From Chryseobacterium sp. ZHDP1 (GTDB taxonomy: Bacteria > Bacteroidota > Bacteroidia > Flavobacteriales > Weeksellaceae): a stretch of 64,000 nt of DNA. Below, piece by piece: positions 51,961 through 61,440 of this stretch. The position numbers and the translations under genes were made by a program. Within the stretch, counting starts at the first letter, position 1. Each line of letters starts with the position of its first letter. The stretch covers positions 4,402,001 through 4,466,000 of the forward strand of contig NZ_CP075682.1 in assembly GCF_018603435.1 (NCBI RefSeq). The letters run 5' to 3'. The notes beneath the pieces are model-generated. The model saw nothing but the letters and a program-made list of their open reading frames with translations, searched no databases and had not been told where the DNA came from.

Positions 51961-52011
51961 TTTTTTAACTTTTTTGGGACAACGCAATATCTTTTCGGGT
52001 TTCTATTTAAA

Positions 52012-53178
52012 ATGAAACCAATGGAAGAGCGCAGAATCCTTGAAGAGTTAAAGATCGTACCGCTTCTGACGAAGTTTGTCAGAGGAGAGGATATGACTGT
52101 TCTTGAAGAAAAGACTATTGAGATCTGGCTCAACGAGAGCAGTGCGAACCGTGCTTTCTTTGAGGAATTACAAGATAAGGATCACGTTGCTCGGGAACTT
52201 CTAAAAAGGGATGCTGCTAGTGCTACGACATCCTCAGAACTTCTAAAATTACATGGCCTAGTGAAGAAACGTCAATCCCATTATAAGCGTGTAATTATTT
52301 GGACTACTGCTGCTGCGATATTATTGTTTTTTTCGCTTACTATACTTCTTTACAGGTATCATCAGTCCAGAAATGTCATTGATGAAACGGTTAATATGGC
52401 CACGGCCGACATTGATCCGGGCAAGGATCAGGCGACACTGACTTTTGACGATGGTCAGGTCATTGACCTGGAAGGGAAGACTGTGAAGAGCGATGCAAAT
52501 GGTGTAACCTATTTGAATGGCCAAGCTGTTTCACCGTCAAAGATGCAATTTGCAACACTTACTACACCACGTAAAGGTCAATATAAAGCGATCCTACCGG
52601 ATGGAACTACAGTCTGGCTGAATGCTGAATCCAAACTTAAGTATCCTACAAAGTTCGCGGGTGCGGAACGCCTGGTTGAACTTGAGGGAGAAGGTTATTT
52701 TGAAGTGGCACATAATGCTTCACGTCCTTTTATAGTGGAATCAAAAGGCCAACGTGTCAAGGTTCTTGGAACGAAGTTCAATATCAATTCCTATACGAAT
52801 GAGGAGTATACAAGGACAACACTTATTAGCGGAAGTGTTGAGCTAAGAAATCTACAGAATGAGCTCATGGTGAGACTGAAACCTGGGGAGCAGGGGAGGT
52901 TTGTGCTCGGTGGTATTGACGTGAAAAAAGTTGATCCAGAGACTTTTATTGGATGGACTGATAATGAATTCCAATTTAATGGCGCGCAACTGGTAGAGGT
53001 TTTAAGGCAACTGGAACGGTGGTATGATATAGATGTGGATTATCAGAATGTTCCAAATGCAAAAGTCTATGCTACAATTAGCCGAGGTAAAAAATTGAAC
53101 AGCGTTCTCTTTGCGCTTGGAGAAGTTACTGATTTAAATTTTAAAATGACCGGAAGGAGGATTGAGATCAAGAAATAA
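52012..53178 (+). CDS. FecR-family anti-sigma factor
   Basis: This 388-residue inner-membrane protein has an N-terminal sigma-binding part, a membrane helix around residues 90-112 (VIIWTTAAAILLFFSLTILL), and the periplasmic FecR domain. That domain contains YKAILPDGTTVWLNAESKLK, VELEGEGYFEVAHNASRPF and VKVLGTKFNINSY. A C-terminal region with LVEVLRQLERWYDIDVDYQ contacts the STN domain of SusC. It is longer than the FecR of locus 1 and belongs to the Sphingobacteriaceae-type FecR proteins. Confidence 0.93.
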   Translation: MKPMEERRILEELKIVPLLTKFVRGEDMTVLEEKTIEIWLNESSANRAFFEELQDKDHVARELLKRDAASATTSSELLKLHGLVKKRQSHYKRVIIWTTAAAILLFFSLTILLYRYHQSRNVIDETVNMATADIDPGKDQATLTFDDGQVIDLEGKTVKSDANGVTYLNGQAVSPSKMQFATLTTPRKGQYKAILPDGTTVWLNAESKLKYPTKFAGAERLVELEGEGYFEVAHNASRPFIVESKGQRVKVLGTKFNINSYTNEEYTRTTLISGSVELRNLQNELMVRLKPGEQGRFVLGGIDVKKVDPETFIGWTDNEFQFNGAQLVEVLRQLERWYDIDVDYQNVPNAKVYATISRGKKLNSVLFALGEVTDLNFKMTGRRIEIKK

Positions 53179-53212
53179 AAACCTAATGTTTCATATGTTG
53201 GCCTGAAATAAT

Positions 53213-53236
53213 GCCGGAGTGTTAGCGCACTCCGGC
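53213..53236 (+). other. GC-rich hairpin between fecR and susC, locus 2
   Basis: GCCGGAGTG (53213-53221) pairs perfectly with 53228-53236 over a 6-nt loop within the 114-bp fecR-susC gap. It has no T-run, so it is likely an mRNA-stabilising or partial-attenuation element that sets susC expression. Confidence 0.65.
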
Positions 53237-53292
53237 GATCGGGTCTGTATACTAGAGTTTCGAGCAACTAATAATTAACCCTACACAAATCT

Positions 53293-56200
53293 ATGAAAAA
53301 ACATGATTTTTCCAACAGGGAAAACGTTCCGCAGGTGGTGGATATGTTTTCAGGCAGGAAAAAATTGCTGCGTGCAGGCTTAAAGAGTACCCTATTCTTT
53401 ATGCTTCTTGCTAGTGGCACTGCTATCAAGGCACAGCAGATCAACCTTTCGCTACAGAGAGCGACACTGGCTAAGGCCATCTCTGAAATACGGAAGACAA
53501 CAAAATATGACTTTGCCTATAGTGAAGAACTTTTAAAAAAAGCAGGTCCAATTTCCGTTAATCTTAAAAATGCCAACATCACCGAGGTACTGAATAAAAT
53601 GTTTGCTGATCAGCCAATCTCTTACAAGATTGCTGATGGCATTATCATTTTAAAAGAAAAACCATCGAACGGAAATAGTATAGCTCCCTCAAAAAATAAG
53701 GAAACAATAAAAGGGAGGGTGGTCGATGACAAGGGGAATCCATTGACAGGTGCCACGATCCAGGTCAAAGGAACGAACTTTATAACAACTTCTGACGGAG
53801 CAGGATTTTTTGAGATACCGGATGATTTTTCAGGATCTGATCTGCAGATATCCTATTTAGGATATGGTCGGATAGAGGTAGCAGCTAAAAATGCTGACAG
53901 AATTGTACTGACTACAAATGACAACCGGATCGAAGAGGTGAGTGTTGTCGCCAGCGGGTATCAGTCTATTCCGAAGGAAAGAGCAACAGGCTCTTTTTCC
54001 AAGGTGGATAATAGGACCTTTAACCGTCAGGTTTCTACTGATGTTATCAGCAGACTAAAGGGGATAGCTCCGTCTATATTCTTCGACGAACGTTCAGGTT
54101 CTCCGAAATTGACGATCCGGGGACAGGCAACGATATTTGGTAACGATCAGCCATTGATTGTTGTTGACAATTTTCCATATGAGGGTGATATTAACAATAT
54201 CAATCCGAACGATATTGAGGATATTGATATTCTGAAAGATGCTGCTGCCGCATCGATCTGGGGAGTACGTGCTGGTAATGGTGTGATCGTTATCAAAACG
54301 AAAAAAGGACGAGCAGACCAGCCGATGAATATTGGTTTTACTTCTAGTGTCACCATTGGACAGAAGCCTGACCTGAACTATATTCCACAGATCAAACCCA
54401 CTGACTTCATTGATATTGAAAAGATGCTTTTTGAAAAGGGCTTTTACAATACCATTATTAGTAATACTTCCGCAAATAGACCTTATTCTCCGGTAGTTAG
54501 TATCCTTAATGACCAAAAGAAAGGTCTTTTATTAGCTGATCAGGCAAATGCACAACTTGACGCTCTACGCGGTGGCGATCTGCGGAAAGATATGAGTAAA
54601 TATCTGTACCAAAATAGCGTCAAGCAGCAATATGCTTTAAATTTAAACGGAGGTACAAGCAAATACACGTACTATTTTTCCGCGGGATTTGATAAAAACC
54701 AAAATTCGGAAAAAGGAAATGGCTTTAGTCGTGTAAGCCTCAACAGTAATCAGGTTTTTCGGCCTATTGAAAAACTAGAAATTTCTTCGGGACTTTCTTA
54801 CAATCAAAATAATCAATCTACTTCTAATGTTGTTTCTATGCTCAGCAATATGGGACAGGAACAGATGTACCCATACGCAAGGTTAGTAGATGATCGAGGA
54901 AATCCCGCAATTATCACAAAAGATTTTAGTAATGTATTAAAGCAGAAGGCACTTTCAGAGGGATTACTAAATTGGGACTTTATACCATTGAATGAACTAA
55001 ATTATCAGGACAATAGAATGAAACAGTCTGAAATGAGAGTTACCGCTGCGGTGAAATATACTATCATTCCATCATTATCTGCTGAAACTAGATTTCAATA
55101 TGAAAATCAAATTGGACGAATTCGTAATTTTTACGACGCTGATAGTTATTTTATGCGTGGTCAAATTAATTCATATACTTCATTTACAAACGGAGCGATG
55201 AAGCGTAATATACCATTAGGTGGAAAGCTGGATAACACTTCTAATGAGCTCAAAGCATTAAATGGAAGATTTCAATTAAACTTTGATCATAAGTGGAATA
55301 AACACCAACTTAATGCAATAGCAGGATTTGAGGTTCGCGAAGTAAAAACAAATGGTATTTCAAATAGTCTTTACGGTTTTGATCCGAATGTTGGATCAAG
55401 TGTAACTGTTGATTATTTGAATGAATTTGCGTTATATGGAACGAGTTTCACGAGTGTTATTCCTCATGGCAATGATTATAATGAGACCTTAAATAGAATG
55501 CGATCCTATTATATAAACGGTGCATATAATTATGACCTTCGCTACGTTTTGTCCGCTAGTGCAAGAATCGATCAATCTAATCTCTTTGGAGTAAGAACCA
55601 ATCAAAAATCAGTGCCGCTTTGGTCTATTGGGGGAAAATGGAATATCAACAAAGAAAAATTTTATAATTTAGAGTGGCTTCCTGAATTAAGTTTGAGATC
55701 GACTTTCGGTTATAGTGGTAACGTTGATAGAACCATCACCGCATATACGACAGCGATGTTAACATATAATAATATCAATACTCTTCCTGCTGCTACGTTG
55801 CGAAACCCACCTAACAAAAATTTGAAATGGGAAAAAAATAGGATGTGGAATATAGGTATAGATTATGGTACGAGAAATAGCAGAATTGTCGGTAGTATCG
55901 AATACTATAACCGTAAAGGAAGTGATTTAATTGGAAATAGCGCAATTGATCCTACCACTGGATTTACCACATATCGAGGTAACGTTGCAAATATGAGTGG
56001 AAGCGGTTTAGATGTGGAACTTAAGACTTCAAATTTAATAAATACTAAGTTTAAATGGAATACAGTAGCATTATTTTCTATCGCCAAGGACAAAGTTACG
56101 GAATACCAGCGCCCAACTTCTATAAATACCTTTCTAACTGACAACAGTATTTATAGAAACCCTGCAAATTATTCTCCGGTTATCGGAAAGCCCTTATTTG

Positions 56201-56829
56201 GAATTTACTCTTACCCATGGGCGGGGCTAGATCCTGAAACTGGCCAAGCAAGAGGATATCTAGATGGGGTTGCGTCGAAAGATTATTCAAAAATAACGCA
56301 ACAGCTAGCAATCGATCCTCAAAACAATCTCATATATAATGGGCGTGCACTAGCTCCTTACTTCGGTGCTTTAAGAAATACTTTTGGTTATAAAGATGTA
56401 GAACTTTCTTTCAATATTACATACCGCTTTGGATATTATTTTAGAAGAAATAGTATTATGTATTCAGCTTTGTATCGTAATTACACAACGCACGGTGATT
56501 TCTATAAAAGATGGCAAAATCCCGGCGACGAGAAAATTACAGATGTTCCTGCCCTTGTTTATCCAGCATCAACACTTGGTGATCAATATTACAAAAATTC
56601 GGAGGTTTTAATAGAGAAAGGTGATCATATCAGATTGCAAGATATTGTTTTATCTTATTCATTTGATCCAAAATTTTTAAGTACGCTTCATATGAAAACT
56701 TTACGGCTATCCGCAATAGCAAACAATGTATGCTTATTATGGAAAGCCAATAAAATAGGTTTAGATCCGGATTTTCCGCTTAGCAAAATGCCTAAAACTT
56801 TTACGATAGCATTTAATTGTACTTTTTAA
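53293..56829 (+). CDS. SusC/RagA TonB-dependent outer-membrane transporter
   Basis: This 1178-residue protein has a long cytoplasmic-side leader and signal sequence to about residue 48. An STN domain (about 50-125) and a carboxypeptidase-regulatory-like domain (IKGRVVDDKGNPLTGATIQV) follow. The plug has RLKGIAPSIFFDERSGSPKL, PLIVVDNFPYEGDINNINP and AASIWGVRAGNGVIVI, and the barrel ends FTIAFNCTF. It differs from the locus 1 protein in keeping the full domain set. Its substrate is unknown; the downstream TlpA-like protein and Cys peptide suggest peptides or thiol compounds. Confidence 0.94.
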   Translation: MKKHDFSNRENVPQVVDMFSGRKKLLRAGLKSTLFFMLLASGTAIKAQQINLSLQRATLAKAISEIRKTTKYDFAYSEELLKKAGPISVNLKNANITEVLNKMFADQPISYKIADGIIILKEKPSNGNSIAPSKNKETIKGRVVDDKGNPLTGATIQVKGTNFITTSDGAGFFEIPDDFSGSDLQISYLGYGRIEVAAKNADRIVLTTNDNRIEEVSVVASGYQSIPKERATGSFSKVDNRTFNRQVSTDVISRLKGIAPSIFFDERSGSPKLTIRGQATIFGNDQPLIVVDNFPYEGDINNINPNDIEDIDILKDAAAASIWGVRAGNGVIVIKTKKGRADQPMNIGFTSSVTIGQKPDLNYIPQIKPTDFIDIEKMLFEKGFYNTIISNTSANRPYSPVVSILNDQKKGLLLADQANAQLDALRGGDLRKDMSKYLYQNSVKQQYALNLNGGTSKYTYYFSAGFDKNQNSEKGNGFSRVSLNSNQVFRPIEKLEISSGLSYNQNNQSTSNVVSMLSNMGQEQMYPYARLVDDRGNPAIITKDFSNVLKQKALSEGLLNWDFIPLNELNYQDNRMKQSEMRVTAAVKYTIIPSLSAETRFQYENQIGRIRNFYDADSYFMRGQINSYTSFTNGAMKRNIPLGGKLDNTSNELKALNGRFQLNFDHKWNKHQLNAIAGFEVREVKTNGISNSLYGFDPNVGSSVTVDYLNEFALYGTSFTSVIPHGNDYNETLNRMRSYYINGAYNYDLRYVLSASARIDQSNLFGVRTNQKSVPLWSIGGKWNINKEKFYNLEWLPELSLRSTFGYSGNVDRTITAYTTAMLTYNNINTLPAATLRNPPNKNLKWEKNRMWNIGIDYGTRNSRIVGSIEYYNRKGSDLIGNSAIDPTTGFTTYRGNVANMSGSGLDVELKTSNLINTKFKWNTVALFSIAKDKVTEYQRPTSINTFLTDNSIYRNPANYSPVIGKPLFGIYSYPWAGLDPETGQARGYLDGVASKDYSKITQQLAIDPQNNLIYNGRALAPYFGALRNTFGYKDVELSFNITYRFGYYFRRNSIMYSALYRNYTTHGDFYKRWQNPGDEKITDVPALVYPASTLGDQYYKNSEVLIEKGDHIRLQDIVLSYSFDPKFLSTLHMKTLRLSAIANNVCLLWKANKIGLDPDFPLSKMPKTFTIAFNCTF

Positions 56830-56839
56830 TATTATAGAT

Positions 56840-58207
56840 ATGAAAAAGATATTATTTAATTTATTTACCTTTTTGATTATACTTTTGACAGCCGGTTGTT
56901 CAAAACAATGGCTTGAAGATAAGCAAGATGTTAAATTGATAGTCCCAACAACTTTGAATGATTTAGACCTTCTTCTTAATGCTGATTTATTTCAATATGA
57001 TGGAAGAGGAGGAGTGGAGACATCATGTGATGATTATGAATTTACTAGTGAACAGTTTAATGAGGTCTACTTTGGATTTGATAGAGATTTCATAATATGG
57101 AAAAAAGAAAAAGATTACGAGAATTTAGACCTTATTCAGCAGAATGAATGGAATTGCGCTTACAGTCAAATTCAAGTCTGTAATGTAGTAATAAAAGGAC
57201 TTTCTTCGATTGATCGAACAGGTGGGAATGGTTCTGACTATGACCGTATCCAAGGCGTGGCCCTATACCATAGAGCAAAGCAATTTCTTAATATGGTGAT
57301 GACATTTAGCAAATACTATGATAAAACTACCGCAAATAGTGATTTAGGAATACCCATTAAATTAGAGGATGATATTGATGAGAAAGTAAAAAGAGCTTCT
57401 GTTGAGGAAACTTACCAGCAAATTGTTAAGGATTTACAACTATCAGCGAGGGTTTTACCTGCAACTCAATCTGATTACACCCGGGTGACAAAAGCAGGTG
57501 CATTTGCTCTTCTTGCCCGAACCTTTCTTTTTATGGATAAATATGGAGAGGCAAAAGATGCGGCAGATTCCACTTTAAAATATAACTCTTTTGTCGAAGA
57601 TTTCAATTTGATAAACGATCCAACGACAAGCAATCCTTTGGACATTAAATCAAAAGAGATTCACGTGAGAAGTTTGATGGTTAAATCATCTAGTAGTCCA
57701 TCAATTGGCCGTATTAATAATACTCTCTATAATGGATACGGCAATGATGATTTGCGAAAGTCTCTCTTCTTTAAGGAAGAGGGAGACGGAAAGTTTACTT
57801 TTCGTGGAGAGTTTTTGAATAACCTTTTCACTGGCACGACAACAGGTGAAATCTTGCTAATTCTTTCGGAAGCAAATGCACGGCTAAATAACGTTCAAGG
57901 CGCAATGGATGCATTAAACAAGCTTGCAAGTAAAAGATATAAAAAGGAAACCTTTCAAAATTTTGCTGCTCAAAACGCCAGTTCAGCGTTAGATCTTATT
58001 TTAAAAGAAAGAAGAAAGGAGCTAGTAACCAGGGGCCTTCGGTGGCAAGATCTTAAACGACTTAATAGAGATCCTAAATATTCGCAAACATTAATTAGAC
58101 AAATAGGTGATGAAACATATACATTACCACCTAATGATCCACGCTATGTATTACCAATTCCTCAGTTCGTAATAAATTTCAATCATATTGAACAAAATCA
58201 ATATTAA
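56840..58207 (+). CDS. RagB/SusD family nutrient-binding lipoprotein
   Basis: This 455-residue lipoprotein has lipobox LLTAGCSKQW (Cys near residue 20) and SusD-type helices: RIQGVALYHRAKQFLNMVMT, GAFALLARTFLFMDKYGEA and LILKERRKELVTRGLRWQDL. It lies 10 bp after susC. The 3' end overlaps an upstream extension of the TlpA-like frame, whose true start at 58212 is 4 bp downstream. It would form the surface lid of the SusC transporter. Confidence 0.93.
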   Translation: MKKILFNLFTFLIILLTAGCSKQWLEDKQDVKLIVPTTLNDLDLLLNADLFQYDGRGGVETSCDDYEFTSEQFNEVYFGFDRDFIIWKKEKDYENLDLIQQNEWNCAYSQIQVCNVVIKGLSSIDRTGGNGSDYDRIQGVALYHRAKQFLNMVMTFSKYYDKTTANSDLGIPIKLEDDIDEKVKRASVEETYQQIVKDLQLSARVLPATQSDYTRVTKAGAFALLARTFLFMDKYGEAKDAADSTLKYNSFVEDFNLINDPTTSNPLDIKSKEIHVRSLMVKSSSSPSIGRINNTLYNGYGNDDLRKSLFFKEEGDGKFTFRGEFLNNLFTGTTTGEILLILSEANARLNNVQGAMDALNKLASKRYKKETFQNFAAQNASSALDLILKERRKELVTRGLRWQDLKRLNRDPKYSQTLIRQIGDETYTLPPNDPRYVLPIPQFVINFNHIEQNQY

Positions 58208-58211
58208 AAAC

Positions 58212-59648
58212 ATGAAAAAAAATATTCTAATAATCTTCCTTTCTCTAATAATATTTGCTTCAAAGGGACAGGTTAAGACTAAAATTACTGGTTGCATACC
58301 CGAATACAAGGAAAATGATGCGGATGTTGAGATAAGTGTATTTTATCCACATATAATTGGAAATGGGCGAAAAGTTGATTATAAAACTCGAACTTCAAGA
58401 GGTCATTTTGAGTTTGAGCTTGACATTGATGAACCATTGTCAGTTACTGGAACATTAAATGAACAGGAGATGATTTTTCCTGGTGCTTATTCAATTTTAG
58501 TTAACCCCGGGGATAGTATACATGTCGAAATACCTAATGCAAAAAAACTTGGTATAATGAATCTTAAATTTTCAGGTATAGGAAGTCCAAAAGTGCATTT
58601 TCAACAAGCAATCGTAGCTCAAATCCTTTCCCTTTATAAGCAAGATCCCGCATATCGTCTACAATCTTTAAGCTATCAGTTTGCAAGTACTGACAAAAAA
58701 TTGAATGCAATTGATTCTATTTGCACAAAATATAAAGGCAATTTTAAAACTTCAGAAATCGACTTAATAAAAGCTATGGAATACGAAACGGTATTACATA
58801 TGCTGATGTATTCTAGTATGCAAAGTACCAATGATTCTTTAAAAACGTTATTCAAAAATTATATTGTAAAAAAAAATAGGATGAAGCCATTTTTGACTAA
58901 TCATGTAATTCATAATTACGGAATGACTGTTCTTAGCGATTTTGTGTTACTCTCCGAATATGATAATCCAAAAAATGATGGATTCCGAGTAAATGAAAAC
59001 CCAGTAGAATACTGTAAATTAATTATAAAATATTTATCAAAATATCCTGCTGCAAAAGAATATCTATTAGCCAATACTGCGTTAAATGTTTTTTCGGATG
59101 AACAGGATAGTGAAAATTCAAACATCATATACAGACTATACTCTGACAACGTTGACCATGGATCTACATTTTATCGAAAAGTGCTAGATAGCTACCAAAT
59201 CATTAAGTCAAGATTAAAGAAGGGGATGCCATTCTATTCGTTTTCTTTACCTGATACAACTGGAAAAATCCATGAATTGTCCGATTTTAAAGGCAAAGTT
59301 GTAATTCTTGATTTTTGGTTTAATGGTTGTGGCGGCTGCAGAGAGTTAGCTCCAGTAATGGTGGAATTAGAGAAGGAGTATATTGGTAAAGAAATTCAGT
59401 TTATTTCTATAAGTATTGACCGCGATAAGAGTTTGTGGTTAAAAGGGATAGGTAAGTACTGCAGTAAAAGTTCTTTGCAACTTTTTACAGAAGGGCTTGA
59501 GACAAAACACCCATTAGTTGAATTTTTAAACCCAGGTGGATTTCCTTTTTTGATTGCGATTGATAAACATGGAAACCTAATTGGACCACCACCAGATCCA
59601 CGTGGTGGCGTTTCAGATTTTAAAAGATTCATCGGCAAATATTTATAG
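58212..59648 (+). CDS. TlpA-like thiol-disulfide oxidoreductase
   Basis: The ATG at 58212 gives 478 residues with a signal peptide (MKKNILIIFLSLIIFASKGQ). An N-terminal DUF4369-like beta domain and helical middle lead to a C-terminal thioredoxin fold from about residue 340. The active site is WFNGCGGCRELAP (CGGC instead of the common CxPC), and a cis-Pro region is present in GGFPFLIAIDKHG. It acts in the periplasm on disulfides. Operon placement after SusCD suggests action on imported or exported Cys peptides. Confidence 0.88.
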   Translation: MKKNILIIFLSLIIFASKGQVKTKITGCIPEYKENDADVEISVFYPHIIGNGRKVDYKTRTSRGHFEFELDIDEPLSVTGTLNEQEMIFPGAYSILVNPGDSIHVEIPNAKKLGIMNLKFSGIGSPKVHFQQAIVAQILSLYKQDPAYRLQSLSYQFASTDKKLNAIDSICTKYKGNFKTSEIDLIKAMEYETVLHMLMYSSMQSTNDSLKTLFKNYIVKKNRMKPFLTNHVIHNYGMTVLSDFVLLSEYDNPKNDGFRVNENPVEYCKLIIKYLSKYPAAKEYLLANTALNVFSDEQDSENSNIIYRLYSDNVDHGSTFYRKVLDSYQIIKSRLKKGMPFYSFSLPDTTGKIHELSDFKGKVVILDFWFNGCGGCRELAPVMVELEKEYIGKEIQFISISIDRDKSLWLKGIGKYCSKSSLQLFTEGLETKHPLVEFLNPGGFPFLIAIDKHGNLIGPPPDPRGGVSDFKRFIGKYL

Positions 59649-59786
59649 AAAATTGGTGCCACAGCTAGGAGATTGAGCAAATTAAATTCGTACAATTGTG
59701 CGATAACCTCGCGAAGCAATGTCGTACCCTGTAAAGTAAGAATAGATTTTTTATAATGGCAGTTTGTTTGCGAGTAATTAATTATA

Positions 59787-59814
59787 AAAGAGACTGCCTA
59801 TTAGCAGTCTCTTT
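59787..59814. terminator. Bidirectional terminator, TlpA and peptide genes
   Basis: AAAGAGACTGC (59787-59797) pairs perfectly with 59804-59814 over a 6-nt loop, flanked by A and T runs. It separates the convergent locus 2 operon and peptide gene. Confidence 0.9.
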
Positions 59815-59822
59815 ACTTTTTA

Positions 59823-60086
59823 TTAGTTACGAGGACCTCTATGCATTCTGCTGGTATTTCCTGTTGGTTCGCCGGTCGAGGTGTCGTACTCCTGTGAGCA
59901 CAAGATCTGCGTTTGATCCTTGCATTGATTGGTACCGGTAACTTGCGCTCCCTGTGATCCGTCAGGGTTCACATAAAATTCTTGTAAAGCTAATTTTGCA
60001 CTGCTACTTGCTGGCGCAAAAGAGAAAGCTGCGAAACTTCCGATTGCAATTGCTGCAACTCCTAATGTAATTCTTAGTGATTTCAT
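59823..60086 (-). CDS. Small exported Cys-pair peptide
   Basis: This 87-residue precursor has a signal peptide (ITLGVAAIAIGSFAAFSFAP) and a mature tail with two cysteines at 55 and 63 (NQCKDQTQILCSQEYD), ending basic (MHRGPRN). It lacks clear sequence identity to the four-Cys peptide at 24986 but has the same plan, and a MauE gene lies 97 bp upstream on the same strand. It resembles the DUF6520/NVEALA-type small peptides of Bacteroidetes, whose function is not known. Confidence 0.75.
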   Translation of the reverse strand: MKSLRITLGVAAIAIGSFAAFSFAPASSSAKLALQEFYVNPDGSQGAQVTGTNQCKDQTQILCSQEYDTSTGEPTGNTSRMHRGPRN

Positions 60087-60183
60087 GATGTTTGGTGCTT
60101 TTATAAATCAAAAAGCTAAACTTTGGTTAGTTTTTTGCCTACTCTTTGTTCAGGTTTTCGGCGTCTCCTGTTTGGTTATTAGT

Positions 60184-60633
60184 TTAGTTATAAGTGGTCT
60201 GAACACTATTGTGTGGGGCTCGCCTTAGCGAAAAAAAAGTGATCAGACCAATAATGTTAATTGCCAAGGCAATGAAATTAAAATACAGCTGGTCGTTCCA
60301 ATTCATTCCTTTGAAAACTGCAATACATGAGCATGGGATGCTCGGTGCAAATTTTAAAATGTAAATTAGGTAAGCAGTATAAAGGATCAGGATAGAAAGG
60401 GAAGCTAATAATCCGAACCTTCTCCAGTTCTTGTTTATCAATAGTATGACAATCCCGAGGTGTACAGCCTGTAAAATATAAGGTAGGACAGCCCCTCCTG
60501 CAGATAAGACATAAGCCCCTCTTATCTGTCTATTGAATGTGTCAAAATCAAAGATTTTACTGGCGAACGTGTACGCCCATACAAGAATGAGGATAAATAT
60601 GATCAGTTCTGAAATGATATTGTTAATTCTCAT
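60184..60633 (-). CDS. MauE/DoxX redox-associated membrane protein
   Basis: This 149-residue protein has four membrane helices and the MauE landmarks TFASKIFDFDTFNRQI and SIPCSCIAVFKGMNWNDQLY. It corresponds to the membrane half of the fusion protein at 23386 without the propeller. In the MauE family the Cys pair is linked to disulfide formation in exported partners. Here it precedes the Cys-pair peptide gene, and iteron-like repeats lie 135-175 bp before its start. Confidence 0.85.
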   Translation of the reverse strand: MRINNIISELIIFILILVWAYTFASKIFDFDTFNRQIRGAYVLSAGGAVLPYILQAVHLGIVILLINKNWRRFGLLASLSILILYTAYLIYILKFAPSIPCSCIAVFKGMNWNDQLYFNFIALAINIIGLITFFSLRRAPHNSVQTTYN

Positions 60634-60765
60634 GATGTGGTTATTTGGTGGTTGTCATAAATGCCATACTAGTCGCATGCATTTTCGAGGATTTAAAAAT
60701 CTATTTTCAAAATTTCTATTTCATCAAATTTAGAATGCCTTTTGGCTGAAATGCAAGAACTTGTT

Positions 60766-60808
60766 GTCTCAGAATACAAATGCACACTGTATTAGAAAAA
60801 ATTCACAC
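60766..60808. repeat. Iteron-like repeats 1 and 2 upstream of MauE
   Basis: Two copies of a GTNTYAGAA...AAWKCACAC motif lie at 60766-60787 (22 bp) and 60789-60808 (20 bp), 23 bp apart start to start, in the same orientation. Three further copies occur at 61148-61169 and 61264-61305. Tandem repeats of this length fit AraC-type operators. Confidence 0.7.
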
Positions 60809-61057
60809 TTAATGTTTCCATTGATCTTTATCTTTTGGTGGTGGATCTTTGATCTCATTTCCGTCCGCGTCAAAACTTAAGTTTGACGTCGTTTGCAAAG
60901 TGTCATTCTCTGTTTTTAAATAGAGCTTTTGCTGATTTTCTTTTTCTGCCAGGCTGTTTTTTTCTGGTACTATTTCCATTTCATCCTGTCTGCAAGATTG
61001 TAATGTGCAAAGGCTGAAAAGGATTATCGATATTGAGATAACCGTTGTTTTTTTCAT
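60809..61057 (-). CDS. Small lipoprotein beside MauE
   Basis: The start at 61057 (MKKTTVISISIILFSLCTLQ) gives an 82-residue lipoprotein with lipobox LQSC (Cys at residue 22). The tail is charged and Pro/Lys-rich (KDPPPKDKDQW), with no further domain. It sits between the repeat clusters, upstream of MauE on the same strand and next to the TPR-AraC gene. Role unknown. Confidence 0.65.
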   Translation of the reverse strand: MKKTTVISISIILFSLCTLQSCRQDEMEIVPEKNSLAEKENQQKLYLKTENDTLQTTSNLSFDADGNEIKDPPPKDKDQWKH

Positions 61058-61147
61058 TGTAAAATTTTTTAGATTATCTCGGCCGAGACGTGGTTGAATT
61101 CTGTGGTCCAAATTATCAGTCTTTGGGATAGGTTAAAACAACTTGTG

Positions 61148-61169
61148 GTCTCAGTTATCAAATGCACAC
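61148..61169. repeat. Iteron-like repeat 3
   Basis: A 22-bp copy of the same motif (GTCTCAG...CAAATGCACAC), 91 bp upstream of the lipoprotein start. It resembles copy 1 more closely (TCTCAG and ATGCACAC) than copies 2, 4 and 5 (TATTAG and ATTCACA). Confidence 0.7.
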
Positions 61170-61263
61170 CAATGAATTACCCACTGCAGCAGATGTAAAT
61201 AATTGAGAAAAAGTCACCTAATATTTTTGAAAAAAAATGTGGTATTGGGGGCATTTTTGAAGT

Positions 61264-61305
61264 GTATTAGAAACCATTCACATGTATTAGAACGCAAATT
61301 CACAC
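61264..61305. repeat. Iteron-like repeats 4 and 5
   Basis: Two abutting copies, 20 bp (61264-61283) and 22 bp (61284-61305), both beginning GTATTAGAA, lie 136-177 bp before the TPR-AraC gene and about 207-248 bp before the divergent lipoprotein gene. They may control both directions. Confidence 0.7.
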
Positions 61306-61440
61306 TTGCAATTTTGATGTTTAATTTCGTAATGCACTGATATATAGTTCGCTAATTTGTAAAACGCTTTTTCACGTAGCGATGAATTTGGGTTGTCTGG
61401 TATATGAGAAATTTTCTTAATTTTATAGTAATACTTAGCC

